Source: Bacteroidaceae bacterium | Lineage (GTDB): Bacteria; Bacteroidota; Bacteroidia; Bacteroidales; Bacteroidaceae | Assembly: GCA_017558165.1 (NCBI GenBank) | Contig: JAFYWE010000128.1 | Location: 1 to 6,518, forward strand | Length of the DNA stretch: 6,518 nucleotides | Direction of reading: 5' to 3' | In this document: one piece after another, positions 1 through 6,030 of the stretch | Position numbering within the stretch: position 1 is the stretch's first letter | Layout of the letters: every line of letters starts with the position of its first letter | Notes under the pieces: model-generated | What the model saw: the letters and a program-made list of their open reading frames with translations, nothing else | What the model was told of the DNA's origin: nothing | The model's database searches: none | Position numbers and translations under genes: made by a program

Positions 1-1109
1 ACCTCGCATGCCTTCTCTGCATCTACGTGGCGCAGACCAAGCGATGTGCTGTTCTCCGATGAAGCCTGTGCTACAAGGAACACACTTATGTTGGCGTCGG
101 CAAGGGCGCGGAAAATACGCTGGTTCACACCTACCACACCCACCATACCAAGACCCTGTACGGTCAGCAGGTCAGTGTCGTTGATGCTTGATATACCCTT
201 GATGAGGCGTCCCTCGTCCTCGCTGTGGTCATCAATGACAGTGCCGTCGGCATCGGGGTTGAACGTGTTCTTTATCTTAATGGGGATGTTCGCCTTGAAT
301 ACAGGGTAGATTGTAGGCGGGTATACCACCTTTGCACCGAAGTTGCATAGCTCGGTAGCCTCCACATAGCTCAGGTGGCCTATTGTGTAGGCGTTGTTGA
401 TAACACGTGGGTCGGCAGTCATGAAACCGTCCACGTCGGTCCATATCTCAAGGCAGTCTGCCTTCAATGTAGCTGCCAGTATCGCAGCTGTGTAGTCGCT
501 GCCGCCGCGTCCCAGGTTGGTTATCTCGTCACTCTCCTTGTCCTGTGCAATGAAACCCGGTACCACAATCACCTGTTCACTGTTGTTGTCGAAGTGCTGG
601 TGAATGAGTCTGTCGGTCTCCTCGTCAGCAAGGATATGTTTGCCATGCTTTGTCTCGGTCTTTATGAAGTTACGTGCATTGAAGCGTACGGCACCGTCAA
701 TGAGCGCAGTAACTATGCGGCTCGATATTCTCTCGCCGTAGCTCACGATGGTAGCCTCCGACTTTGGAGTGAGGTTGTTTATGAGCGCAAGACCCTGGTA
801 TATGTTGTTCAGCTCATTGAGTAGCATGTCGACCTCCTGCAAGAGGTCGCTGCATCCTGCGTTGTCGGGGATAATGGCACTGATGAGCTCGTGATGGCGT
901 GTCACAATCTCCTGGAACTCCTTGTTGAAAGCGTTGTCGCCGTTGACCGCCATGTTGGCAGTCTTTATGAGCTTGTCGGTAATGCCGCCCAATGCCGACA
1001 CCACTACAATGACCTGCTCGTTTGAAGCGGCTGCCTCAACTATACCCTTAAGGTTAAGTATACTGTTTACGGAACCTACTGATGTTCCGCCGAATTTCAT
1101 TACTTTCAT
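1..1109 (-). CDS. thrA: Aspartokinase, N-terminal part of probable bifunctional aspartokinase/homoserine dehydrogenase (partial)
   Basis: The kinase phosphorylates L-aspartate with ATP, the first step toward threonine, methionine and lysine, in the cytoplasm. The frame is open from the ATG at 1109 to the left edge (369 codons). Seen: the KFGGTS nucleotide/aspartate motif at residues 5-10, VSYGERISSRI near 122-132, NLGRGGSDYTAA near 198-209, EIWTDVDGF near 221-229 followed by ADPR, the FGAKVVYPPTI segment near 258-267, and the start of the regulatory ACT region with AQASSENSTS at 347-356. The last segment resembles ThrA/LysC ACT domains that bind the end-product amino acid. Bacteroidales usually carry a fused ThrA of about 800 residues; the homoserine dehydrogenase half would lie left of the window, so the fusion is inferred, and a monofunctional LysC remains possible. 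It is divergent from the kinase gene at 1418. No Shine-Dalgarno sequence precedes the ATG, as is usual in Bacteroidota. Confidence 0.9.
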   Translation of the reverse strand, partial: MKVMKFGGTSVGSVNSILNLKGIVEAAASNEQVIVVVSALGGITDKLIKTANMAVNGDNAFNKEFQEIVTRHHELISAIIPDNAGCSDLLQEVDMLLNELNNIYQGLALINNLTPKSEATIVSYGERISSRIVTALIDGAVRFNARNFIKTETKHGKHILADEETDRLIHQHFDNNSEQVIVVPGFIAQDKESDEITNLGRGGSDYTAAILAATLKADCLEIWTDVDGFMTADPRVINNAYTIGHLSYVEATELCNFGAKVVYPPTIYPVFKANIPIKIKNTFNPDADGTVIDDHSEDEGRLIKGISSINDTDLLTVQGLGMVGVVGVNQRIFRALADANISVFLVAQASSENSTSLGLRHVDAEKACE

Positions 1110-1154
1110 ATGGTCTTGTATAGTACAGTTCTTATCTTTCTGCGTATCAATTCG

Positions 1155-1162
1155 CAAATTTA
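1155..1162 (-). promoter_or_regulatory. Putative Bacteroidota -7 box for the aspartokinase gene
   Basis: On the minus strand this reads TAAATTTG, an exact match to the Bacteroidota -7 consensus TAnnTTTG. It would place the transcript start near 1149-1150 and give a leader of about 40 nt before the ATG at 1109. No good -33 TTTG is found at the usual spacing; the nearest TTG (around 1174-1176) is too close. The call rests on the -7 match and position only. Confidence 0.5.
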
Positions 1163-1290
1163 CTCTTTTTACGCAAGAAACGGAGTGATTGCCACGATTT
1201 TTTATTTTGGAAATTCAACAGGACAGCGAAAAGACAAGATGTAGGGTGCCTGTCAATTGTAGTGTTGGGATAGTTTCCCAAGTACTGGCA

Positions 1291-1330
1291 TTTACATTTT
1301 TCCGGCTTGTTTTTACATTACTTCCGGCTT
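1291..1330. repeat. Two-copy direct repeat in the divergent intergenic region
   Basis: TTTACATT followed by TCCGGCTT occurs twice, at 1291-1308 and 1312-1330. The two half-motifs are offset by 21 and 22 bp, about two helical turns, so a protein binding both would sit on one DNA face. Just to the left, TTGGGA (1265-1270) and TCCCAA (1276-1281) form a small dyad with a 5-nt gap. These are the only ordered structures I see in the 308 bp between the aspartokinase and the kinase gene, apart from the two promoter-like boxes and T-rich runs. A regulatory role is inference; chance in AT-rich DNA is possible. Confidence 0.4.
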
Positions 1331-1376
1331 TTTTGCCTTTTAACTTTTTTTGCTTCTGTGTAATAATAATCCCCCT

Positions 1377-1384
1377 TAAGTTTG
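1377..1384 (+). promoter_or_regulatory. Putative Bacteroidota -7 box for the LPS-kinase-like gene
   Basis: TAAGTTTG matches TAnnTTTG exactly and lies 33 bp before the ATG at 1418, implying a leader of about 25-30 nt. A TTTG at 1349-1352 is 24 bp upstream, somewhat farther than the usual 19-21 bp, so the -33 element is doubtful. Confidence 0.45.
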
Positions 1385-1417
1385 TTGAAGCAATTTGATG
1401 TCATAATGTAGTGAACA

Positions 1418-2173
1418 ATGATGAAGATATGTATTAATCCGCAATATGAATATTTGCGCAAGGATATAATAAGGGTGGTTTCGGGGGATTATGTAGCTGT
1501 CAAGGTCTATTGCCATAGGCGCAATATTGTAGAGAAGATTGTCATGCAGGGTAGGGAGTATGTAGTGAAGACCTATAAGCGTCCTAACCTGTTCAACAGG
1601 ATCGTGTATACCTTTCTGCGCAAGTCGAAGGCCGAGCGTGCATTTCAGAATGCCCGACGTCTTCTTGATTTGGGTATTGACACTCCTGTTCCCGTAGCCT
1701 ATGTAAATGTCTATAAGGGAGCGCTTTTCAGCCAAGGGTTCTATATTAGTGAGTTTGTGTCTTATGGGACGATGCGTGAGGCATTCATGGATGTCAATTC
1801 CGGGGGTGTCGATGTCTCCTTGAAAAAGGATTTTATGAGCTTTGCCCTTTTCTTGCATGGCAAGAATGTGCTACCGCTTGATTTCAATTCCGGCAACATA
1901 TTCTATCACTATGATGCGGTGGCAGGGGAGTACCGCTTTGCGTTGACCGACACAAACCGCATGAGATTCGGCAAACGGCCGTCGGTGTTTGAGGTTATGC
2001 GTTCTTTCGAGCAGTTCGGCGTTCAGGTTGATGCGTTGTATAAATTGGCGGTGTATTACAGTTCGTACACGGGGCGCGACCTTGAACTGTCGATGTTCGC
2101 ATTCCTCTATTACCGCCTACGCAGTCGTGTAAAGCATGCTTTCAAGGATAATGTCTGTCGTTATCATAAGTGA
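1418..2173 (+). CDS. Lipopolysaccharide-kinase-like protein (InaA/WaaP/KdkA-type protein kinase fold)
   Basis: The 251-residue protein looks like the small Bacteroidota kinases related to WaaP and Kdo kinase, which phosphorylate sugars of the lipid A core in the cytoplasm. The kinase landmarks are in order: EYVVKTYK with the ATP-binding Lys at 51, a helix with Glu73 in KAERAF that could pair with it, a hinge region near YISEFVSYG (109-117), a catalytic loop LHGKNVLPLDFNSGN (146-160) with Asp155 and Asn160, and a metal-binding Asp178 in LTDTNRMRF. The His of the usual HxD is Pro153 here. There is no signal peptide or membrane segment. ATG occurs twice (1418 and 1421) and either could be the start. 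It stands alone between divergent and convergent neighbours, with no LPS genes beside it, so the sugar acceptor is unknown. The stop codon lies inside the palindrome at 2169-2277. Confidence 0.72.
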   Translation: MMKICINPQYEYLRKDIIRVVSGDYVAVKVYCHRRNIVEKIVMQGREYVVKTYKRPNLFNRIVYTFLRKSKAERAFQNARRLLDLGIDTPVPVAYVNVYKGALFSQGFYISEFVSYGTMREAFMDVNSGGVDVSLKKDFMSFALFLHGKNVLPLDFNSGNIFYHYDAVAGEYRFALTDTNRMRFGKRPSVFEVMRSFEQFGVQVDALYKLAVYYSSYTGRDLELSMFAFLYYRLRSRVKHAFKDNVCRYHK

Positions 2174-2277
2174 AGGGGCTGACCCAAAAGCCCACTTTTA
2201 GAACAAGCAACCCCAGTCAGAATATGCTCTGACTGGGGTTGCTCTCTTTGTAAAATGACTTTTGAGTCACCTTCACT
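2169..2277. repeat. 109-bp imperfect palindrome between convergent genes (MITE-like or terminator element)
   Basis: Reading inward from both ends, the left arm and the reverse complement of the right arm correspond almost throughout. Both start AGTGAAGG (8 bp perfect), then share TGAC-CAAAAG with one mismatch after a 3-nt insertion (GGC) in the left arm, then a short TTTTA tract, then the perfect 16-bp core. The outer termini resemble the ends of small inverted-repeat elements, but I see no target-site duplication and no coding capacity. The left end takes in the TGA stop (2171-2173) of the kinase gene, and the right end stops 25 bp short of the stop codon of the secreted-protein gene. An alternative is a large bidirectional terminator without mobility. 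Confidence 0.6.
2206..2243. terminator. Perfect 16-bp hairpin, probable bidirectional transcription terminator
   Basis: The arms 2206-2221 (AGCAACCCCAGTCAGA) and 2228-2243 pair perfectly around the 6-nt loop ATATGC. The stem lies between two genes that converge and would stop both transcripts. The T-tract is weak on both sides: CTCTTTG after the plus-strand stem and TTGTTCT after the minus-strand stem. The core is strong and GC-rich in the middle; the poor T-tracts are the reason for not scoring it higher. Confidence 0.75.
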
Positions 2278-2302
2278 GCGTTTGTTTTATAATGTACTCC
2301 GG

Positions 2303-3229
2303 TTATTTCATTACCTTAAGTACAGTGCCGTCATTGAACTTGAGCAGGTATATACCATTTGGCAGTTCTGTGTTGTTGATAACAGTATTCCCGTCAAGTG
2401 CTACACTTGCCACGAGTCCGGCGCTGGCCTGGTAGATGTCAACGCTCTTTGCTCCGCATGGTGCAATGACAATGTTGCCGTTCTCTACATGTGCCACAGG
2501 GCGTACTCTGTCATACGCGCCAATCTCTTCAACGCCCAATGTGGCTTCTGTGACATTGAACTCGTCAATTTCCATAGTGTTGCCGTACATGCCAACGAAC
2601 TGGAACGCTATCTGCACCTCTGTGCCCGCATACTGCGAAAGGTCGAATGTATAGCGGAAGAACTCTGTACCGAAATGGTTGTTGAACAGTGTGGCGAACG
2701 CAGTTCCCGCCCAATCATCGTAGATGTCCTTGAGCTGTGTCCACTCACCGCCGTTGCTTCTGATGTGTATCTTGAGCGTAGTGGATGGCTTGCGGTTCTT
2801 GAAGTCGTTCTTTCCCCAGTCTACATTGGCGTTGTTGAGGTCAAAAAGGAACAATGGGCTATAGCCTACAGTGAACGAGAGGCTTGAGCCGTCGTTTACA
2901 ATATATGATGGTGATATCATCCACTCGTCCTGTGGAAGGTCGACCTTCTTGTTGTTCTCGTCATACTTGTATGCATACCATATCACGGCATAGCAACTGC
3001 CCTCGGGTGCATATGGGAGTGTTCCCTCCTGCTTGCCAACATGCCAGATGAAGGCTCCGTCGCTGAGTTGTGCCATCTCCTCGCTTGAGTTCTGTCTGCT
3101 CCATCCCTGGGGGAGCCAGCCGGTCGTACTCTTGTCCCATCCTTCGAATCCCTCGAAGTTTTCGCTCTGTGCCACGGCGATGGCTGCGAGTGAGAGCAGG
3201 GCGAAAACCAACAGTAAAAATCTTTTCAT
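2303..3229 (-). CDS. Secreted choice-of-anchor J domain protein with T9SS-type C-terminal tail
   Basis: The 308-residue protein has a clear signal peptide (KR, then a hydrophobic core, cleavage after AVA at 18-20) that leaves Gln21 first, as is common for Bacteroidota exports. Residues of about 24-228 resemble the choice-of-anchor J / cleaved-adhesin beta-sandwich: early ENFEGFEGW, PQGWS at 40-44, DEWMISPSYIV at 101-111, LKIHIRSNGGEW at 152-163, and a final FQFVGMYGNTMEIDEFNV at 210-226. Residues of about 245-308 look like a type IX secretion sorting domain, ending LPNGIYLLKFNDGTVLKVMK, which in known cargo directs outer-membrane passage and surface attachment or release. No catalytic residues are recognised, so it may be an adhesin or carbohydrate-binding surface protein. 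It is the last gene of the minus-strand cluster, 11 nt after the phosphoesterase stop. Family assignment is by motif recognition only. Confidence 0.8.
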   Translation of the reverse strand: MKRFLLLVFALLSLAAIAVAQSENFEGFEGWDKSTTGWLPQGWSRQNSSEEMAQLSDGAFIWHVGKQEGTLPYAPEGSCYAVIWYAYKYDENNKKVDLPQDEWMISPSYIVNDGSSLSFTVGYSPLFLFDLNNANVDWGKNDFKNRKPSTTLKIHIRSNGGEWTQLKDIYDDWAGTAFATLFNNHFGTEFFRYTFDLSQYAGTEVQIAFQFVGMYGNTMEIDEFNVTEATLGVEEIGAYDRVRPVAHVENGNIVIAPCGAKSVDIYQASAGLVASVALDGNTVINNTELPNGIYLLKFNDGTVLKVMK

Positions 3230-3241
3230 AGTGTCTTGTGT

Positions 3242-3730
3242 TTATCCTAATTCTATTATCTCGAGTTCATTTATCTCTTTGCCGTCGATTACGAACTTCA
3301 CTAGCGTGCGTACCTGTTGCCAGCCTTGGCGTCCGGCCGCACCGGGGTTTATGTGCAGGCATCCCACGATGTCGTCATACATCACCTTGAGTATGTGCGA
3401 GTGTCCTGCAATGAACAGTTGTGGGCGCTCCTTATATATTATACTGCGCATGGTGGGGCTGTACTTGCCGGGGTAGCCTCCAATGTGGGTCATAACCACG
3501 TTACATTCTTCGACCTTGAACTTGAGCACCTCGCCGTAGCGACGGCGTATCTCCTGCCCGTCGATGTTACCGTGCACGGCGCGCACGGGGCAATGGCTTT
3601 CCAACTGGTTTATGACAAGCTCACTGCCAATGTCGCCGGCATGCCATATCTCGTCGCAGTCGGCAAAATGGATCAGGTACTTGTCGTCCCACCAGCTATG
3701 GGTGTCCGACAGCAGGCCTATTCGCTTCAT
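3242..3730 (-). CDS. YfcE/MJ0936-type metallophosphoesterase
   Basis: This 162-residue cytoplasmic protein carries the full metallophosphoesterase set: D9 and H11 in LLSDTHS, GD at 32-33 in WHAGD, GN at 54-55 in VHGNID, H82 in MTHIGG, and GHSH at 109-112. These bind two metals (often Mn). Family members hydrolyse phosphodiesters in vitro and many act on uncertain physiological substrates. Length is close to the usual 160-180. The start chosen, MKRIGLLSDTH, puts the DxH motif at residue 9 as in homologues; the frame runs upstream of it but only into the preceding gene. The ATG overlaps the TGA of the kinase-like gene by 4 nt (ATGA), which suggests translational coupling and explains the absence of a separate leader. 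Confidence 0.9.
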   Translation of the reverse strand: MKRIGLLSDTHSWWDDKYLIHFADCDEIWHAGDIGSELVINQLESHCPVRAVHGNIDGQEIRRRYGEVLKFKVEECNVVMTHIGGYPGKYSPTMRSIIYKERPQLFIAGHSHILKVMYDDIVGCLHINPGAAGRQGWQQVRTLVKFVIDGKEINELEIIELG

Positions 3731-4347
3731 AGACCGAATCGCTGCTTTATATAGTTGTAGAGGAACTCGGTTGTGCCCTCGATGCCAAGGTGTGACGAGT
3801 TGACGCAGAGGTCGTAGCAACGTGCCTCGCCCCAACGTGTTGACGCGTAGTAGTCGTGGTAGTGTCGGCGGCGCTTGTCGCCCTTCTCTATGGTGTCGAT
3901 GGCCTGCTCGCGGTCGCAGTTGTCGTTCTTCATCACATACTGCACGCGGTCCTCGTGGTTGGCTGTGATGAAGATGCTTGCCATGCGTGGATGCTCGCGA
4001 AGTACATACTCGGCGCAACGGCCTACAATGATGCAGCTCTCCTGCTCGCTGAGGCTACGTATTGCCTCGCTCTGTATCGCGAACAGCTGGTCGGCGTCCA
4101 TGCAGCTGCTGCCCGACAGCATTCCGCCCAATGAGCCGTGGATGCTGAAGAGACTGCCAAGGAAGGTGTTCGACTCCTGCTCGTCGGCTCTCTCGAACAC
4201 GGTGGTGTCGAGTCCGCTCTCACGTGCCGCAACCTCAAGCAGCTTCTTGTCGTAATACTTGATTCCAAGGCGTTGTGCAAGTTTCTCGGCAATCTCTTTA
4301 CCGCCGCTTCCAAGTTCGCGGCCAATTGATATTACAATATTGTTCAT
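3727..4347 (-). CDS. Cytidylate-kinase-like P-loop kinase (Cmk2 type)
   Basis: The 206-residue protein belongs by pattern to the cytidylate-kinase-like family, a P-loop nucleoside-monophosphate-kinase fold distinct from housekeeping Cmk. Seen: ISIGRELGSGGKEIAEKLAQRLG (7-29), with the phosphate-binding loop at 9-17 in the family's GREXGSGG form rather than the classical GxxxxGK[ST], then YYDKKLL, a central QESCIIVGRCAEYVLRE (102-118), and an Arg/Lys-rich lid segment KGDKRRRHYHDYY (155-167). It has no signal peptide. The true substrate of this family is poorly known; CMP/dCMP phosphorylation is only inferred. The start at MNNIV is preferred over the ATG at 4398 because the motif then sits at the right distance from the N-terminus and the longer version would run into the MATE gene's end. 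It begins 23 nt after the MATE stop and its TGA overlaps the next ATG. Confidence 0.85.
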   Translation of the reverse strand: MNNIVISIGRELGSGGKEIAEKLAQRLGIKYYDKKLLEVAARESGLDTTVFERADEQESNTFLGSLFSIHGSLGGMLSGSSCMDADQLFAIQSEAIRSLSEQESCIIVGRCAEYVLREHPRMASIFITANHEDRVQYVMKNDNCDREQAIDTIEKGDKRRRHYHDYYASTRWGEARCYDLCVNSSHLGIEGTTEFLYNYIKQRFGL

Positions 4348-4370
4348 AGTCGTAATAGTTTGTTGTTGGT

Positions 4371-5750
4371 TTATGGACGGTATTCCTCTTTCTTCCACTC
4401 GCGGAACTGTATTACAAGCATTGCAACGGTGAGCACGGCTGCTATGATATCCGAGATGGGCATGCTGTACCAGACTCCCTTTTCACCGATGAAAAGAGGC
4501 AGAATTAGCAACAACGGTATAAGCAGCAGTACCTGGCGGGTGAGTGAAAGGAATATCGACTTGTTGACCTTGCCGATGCTCTGGAAAAAGTATGTTGTAA
4601 CGAGCTGGAATCCGATAATTGGCATGAATACGGACATTATGCGCATAGCCCATGCCGATTTCTCGATGAGTGCAGGCTCGGTTGTGAACGCGTTTGCAAC
4701 GGCCTCGGGGAAGAACTCGCAAACGACAAAACCAATGGTGGTCACCAATGTGGCCCAGAAGATGGTCTGCGTGAGCACGCTCTTAACTCGGTCGTGTCGC
4801 TTGGCGCCGTAGTTGTAGCCCACGATGGGCTGCATGCCCTGTGTGAGGCCAAGCACCACCATCACGAATATGAACTGCATTCTGTTGGCGATACCGTATG
4901 CGGCGATGGAGATGTCACCGTGCTCGCCATAGCCGCGAAGGCCCTTGTTGATGATGATGACAACGATGCAGGCTGCGGCGTTGATGAAGAATGGCGACAT
5001 GCCGATGCTGAGTATTCCCTTGACGATGCTCTTCTTCAGCTTGAAGATACCGCGTTGCAGGTGAAGCAGTTCGTTGGGGTTGCTCAGCAGCTTCATCTGC
5101 CACAGCAGAGTGATGCTCTGTGAGAGTATGGTAGCGAAGGCGGCTCCCTTGATGCCCCAGTCAAGGACGTAAATGAACAATGGTGCAAATATGATGTTCA
5201 TTATCACCGTGATTATGGTGGCGTACATTGCGGGTTTGGGGTGTCCCGATGCGCGGAGCGCCGCGTTGATACCGAAGTAGAGGTGTGTGATGACGTTACC
5301 GAACAGGATGATCTTCATGAAGTCGCGTGCAAACGGCAACGTTGTCTCGCTGGCGCCGAAGAAGACAAGGATTTCGTCAAGGAAAATGAGCGATATTGCC
5401 GCGAACAGCGCGCCGACAAGGGTGCTCAGTGTCATGAGGTTGCCAAGTATGTGCTTTGCCGAGTCGTAGTCTCTCTGTCCAAGTTTCACCGACAGCTGTG
5501 TAGCACCTCCCACACCTACCATCGCACCGAACGCTACCGAAAGGTTCATGAAAGGGAAGGTGGTGGCGAGTCCTGAGATTGCCTCTGCGCCCACGTTGGG
5601 AATGTGGCCGATGAAGATACTGTCAATCATGTTGTAGAGCGATGCCGCCGTCTGTGCAATGATGGCGGGAATCGCATACTGCATAAGCAGCTTGCCAATT
5701 TTCTCTGTTCCCAGCTCTGTGGGTACTTTTCTGCCTGTATTGTTGCTCAT
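4371..5750 (-). CDS. MATE family efflux transporter
   Basis: This 459-residue integral inner-membrane protein has the hallmarks of a MATE exporter, which expels drugs or metabolites in exchange for Na+ or H+. The pattern is about twelve hydrophobic segments in two pseudo-repeats. Recognisable landmarks are YNMIDSIFIGH (39-49), the loop GQRDYDSAKHILGN (91-104), NAALRASGHPKPAMYATI (162-179), and in the second half GLTQGMQPIVGYNYGAKRHDRVK (301-323). The length is normal for the family (about 450). Resemblance is to the MepA/DinF-like branch rather than NorM, though I would not fix the subfamily. There is no signal peptide, and the start is the first ATG with the hydrophobic core well downstream of a polar N-terminus. 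It is the first gene of the cluster, and no substrate can be inferred from neighbours. Confidence 0.93.
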   Translation of the reverse strand: MSNNTGRKVPTELGTEKIGKLLMQYAIPAIIAQTAASLYNMIDSIFIGHIPNVGAEAISGLATTFPFMNLSVAFGAMVGVGGATQLSVKLGQRDYDSAKHILGNLMTLSTLVGALFAAISLIFLDEILVFFGASETTLPFARDFMKIILFGNVITHLYFGINAALRASGHPKPAMYATIITVIMNIIFAPLFIYVLDWGIKGAAFATILSQSITLLWQMKLLSNPNELLHLQRGIFKLKKSIVKGILSIGMSPFFINAAACIVVIIINKGLRGYGEHGDISIAAYGIANRMQFIFVMVVLGLTQGMQPIVGYNYGAKRHDRVKSVLTQTIFWATLVTTIGFVVCEFFPEAVANAFTTEPALIEKSAWAMRIMSVFMPIIGFQLVTTYFFQSIGKVNKSIFLSLTRQVLLLIPLLLILPLFIGEKGVWYSMPISDIIAAVLTVAMLVIQFREWKKEEYRP

Positions 5751-5781
5751 AAAAAATGGTAGTAATATAGATGCTGATCAA

Positions 5782-5789
5782 CAAAAATA
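5782..5789 (-). promoter_or_regulatory. Putative Bacteroidota -7 box for the MATE-led operon
   Basis: On the minus strand this is TATTTTTG, matching TAnnTTTG exactly, 31 bp upstream of the MATE ATG. It gives a predicted start near 5775 and a leader of about 25 nt. No convincing TTTG lies 19-21 bp further upstream. A second candidate for this operon lies at 6036-6029. Confidence 0.45.
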
Positions 5790-5807
5790 TGGGAATCCTC
5801 CCTTCGT

Positions 5808-5886
5808 GTCATATCGACCGGGAGGGAGATATCTCGTTATGTCCTGTTTAAGAGATTCCTCGTCGCTCCGCTCTGTCGGGATGAAC
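5808..5886. repeat. Intergenic palindromic repeat (REP-like)
   Basis: The left arm 5808-5835 (GTCATATCGACC, then GGAGGGAGATATCTC) and the reverse complement of the right arm 5852-5886 (GTTCATCCCGAC, then GCGGAGCGACGAGGAATCTC) align with small gaps, giving an imperfect inverted repeat around a 16-nt centre. This layout (GTCAT, CGA, GGAG, GATCTC) is like the dispersed short palindromes seen in intergenic DNA of many gut bacteria. Copies elsewhere in the genome are expected but not shown here. Confidence 0.55.
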
Positions 5887-5954
5887 TTTATCGTGTCAAC
5901 AGCTATATCGTTGCTTAAAAAATATAAAAACCGGATTATTTCGGTAAAAATCAC

Positions 5955-5962
5955 TAATTTTG
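5955..5962 (+). promoter_or_regulatory. Putative Bacteroidota -7 box facing mnmA
   Basis: TAATTTTG matches TAnnTTTG exactly on the plus strand, 113 bp before the mnmA ATG. A transcript from here would start near 5968 and carry the whole stem-loop region 5969-6030 as its leader. No -33 TTTG is seen at proper spacing. Confidence 0.45.
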
Positions 5963-5968
5963 TCCTTA

Positions 5969-6030
5969 TGCAACCAGTTCAGGTACTCCCCGTAAAGGGA
6001 GTGCTCGTATAATGAACGGATCCGGTTGCA
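5969..6030. promoter_or_regulatory. Nested stem-loop region in the mnmA/MATE divergent spacer
   Basis: Three nested pairings are visible: TGCAACC (5969-5975) with GGTTGCA (6024-6030), GTTC (5977-5980) with GAAC (6014-6017), and GGTACTCCC (5982-5990) with GGGAGTGCT (5997-6005; 9 bp with two wobbles) around the loop CGTAAA. The arrangement could form a compact folded leader RNA on either strand. I do not recognise it as a known riboswitch family. Promoter-like boxes facing inward lie just outside both ends. Confidence 0.5.

Noticed and set aside
375..824. Plus-strand open frame opposite the aspartokinase
   Set aside because: Shadow of the aspartokinase reading frame; composition is Cys/Val-rich with no family pattern.
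1110..1200. Amino-acid attenuator or leader peptide before the aspartokinase
   Set aside because: The predicted leader is only about 40 nt, with no open frame rich in Thr, Ile or Lys codons and no terminator/antiterminator pair visible.
1189..1398. Small plus-strand open frame in the thrA/kinase spacer
   Set aside because: The translation is a run of Phe, Leu and Ile from T-rich promoter DNA. It overlaps the repeat and -7 box and has no credible signal of translation.
1376..1858. Minus-strand open frame opposite the LPS-kinase-like gene
   Set aside because: Antisense shadow of a gene with clear kinase motifs; no domain is seen in its own translation.
2255..2887. Long plus-strand open frame opposite the secreted-protein gene
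   Set aside because: It is antisense to a gene with a clear signal peptide, family pattern and sorting tail. The translation has no recognisable domain, and its start lies inside the palindrome.
3731..4018. Upstream extension of the metallophosphoesterase to an earlier start
   Set aside because: The frame continues upstream but only inside the kinase-like gene, giving an Arg/His-rich nonsense N-terminus. The ATG at 3730 places the DxH motif at the normal position.
4348..4398. Longer N-terminus for the Cmk-like kinase from the ATG at 4398
   Set aside because: It would overlap the MATE gene's end and add a polar tail not expected before the P-loop; the ATG at 4347 gives the usual spacing.
5931..5944. 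Short ACCG/CGGT hairpin upstream of the plus-strand -7 box
   Set aside because: Only four base pairs with an 8-nt loop, too weak to call as a terminator or operator.
5659..6012. Plus-strand open frame spanning the MATE start and the spacer
   Set aside because: It is partly antisense to MATE and partly a translation of the palindromic repeat and promoter region. No domain is visible.
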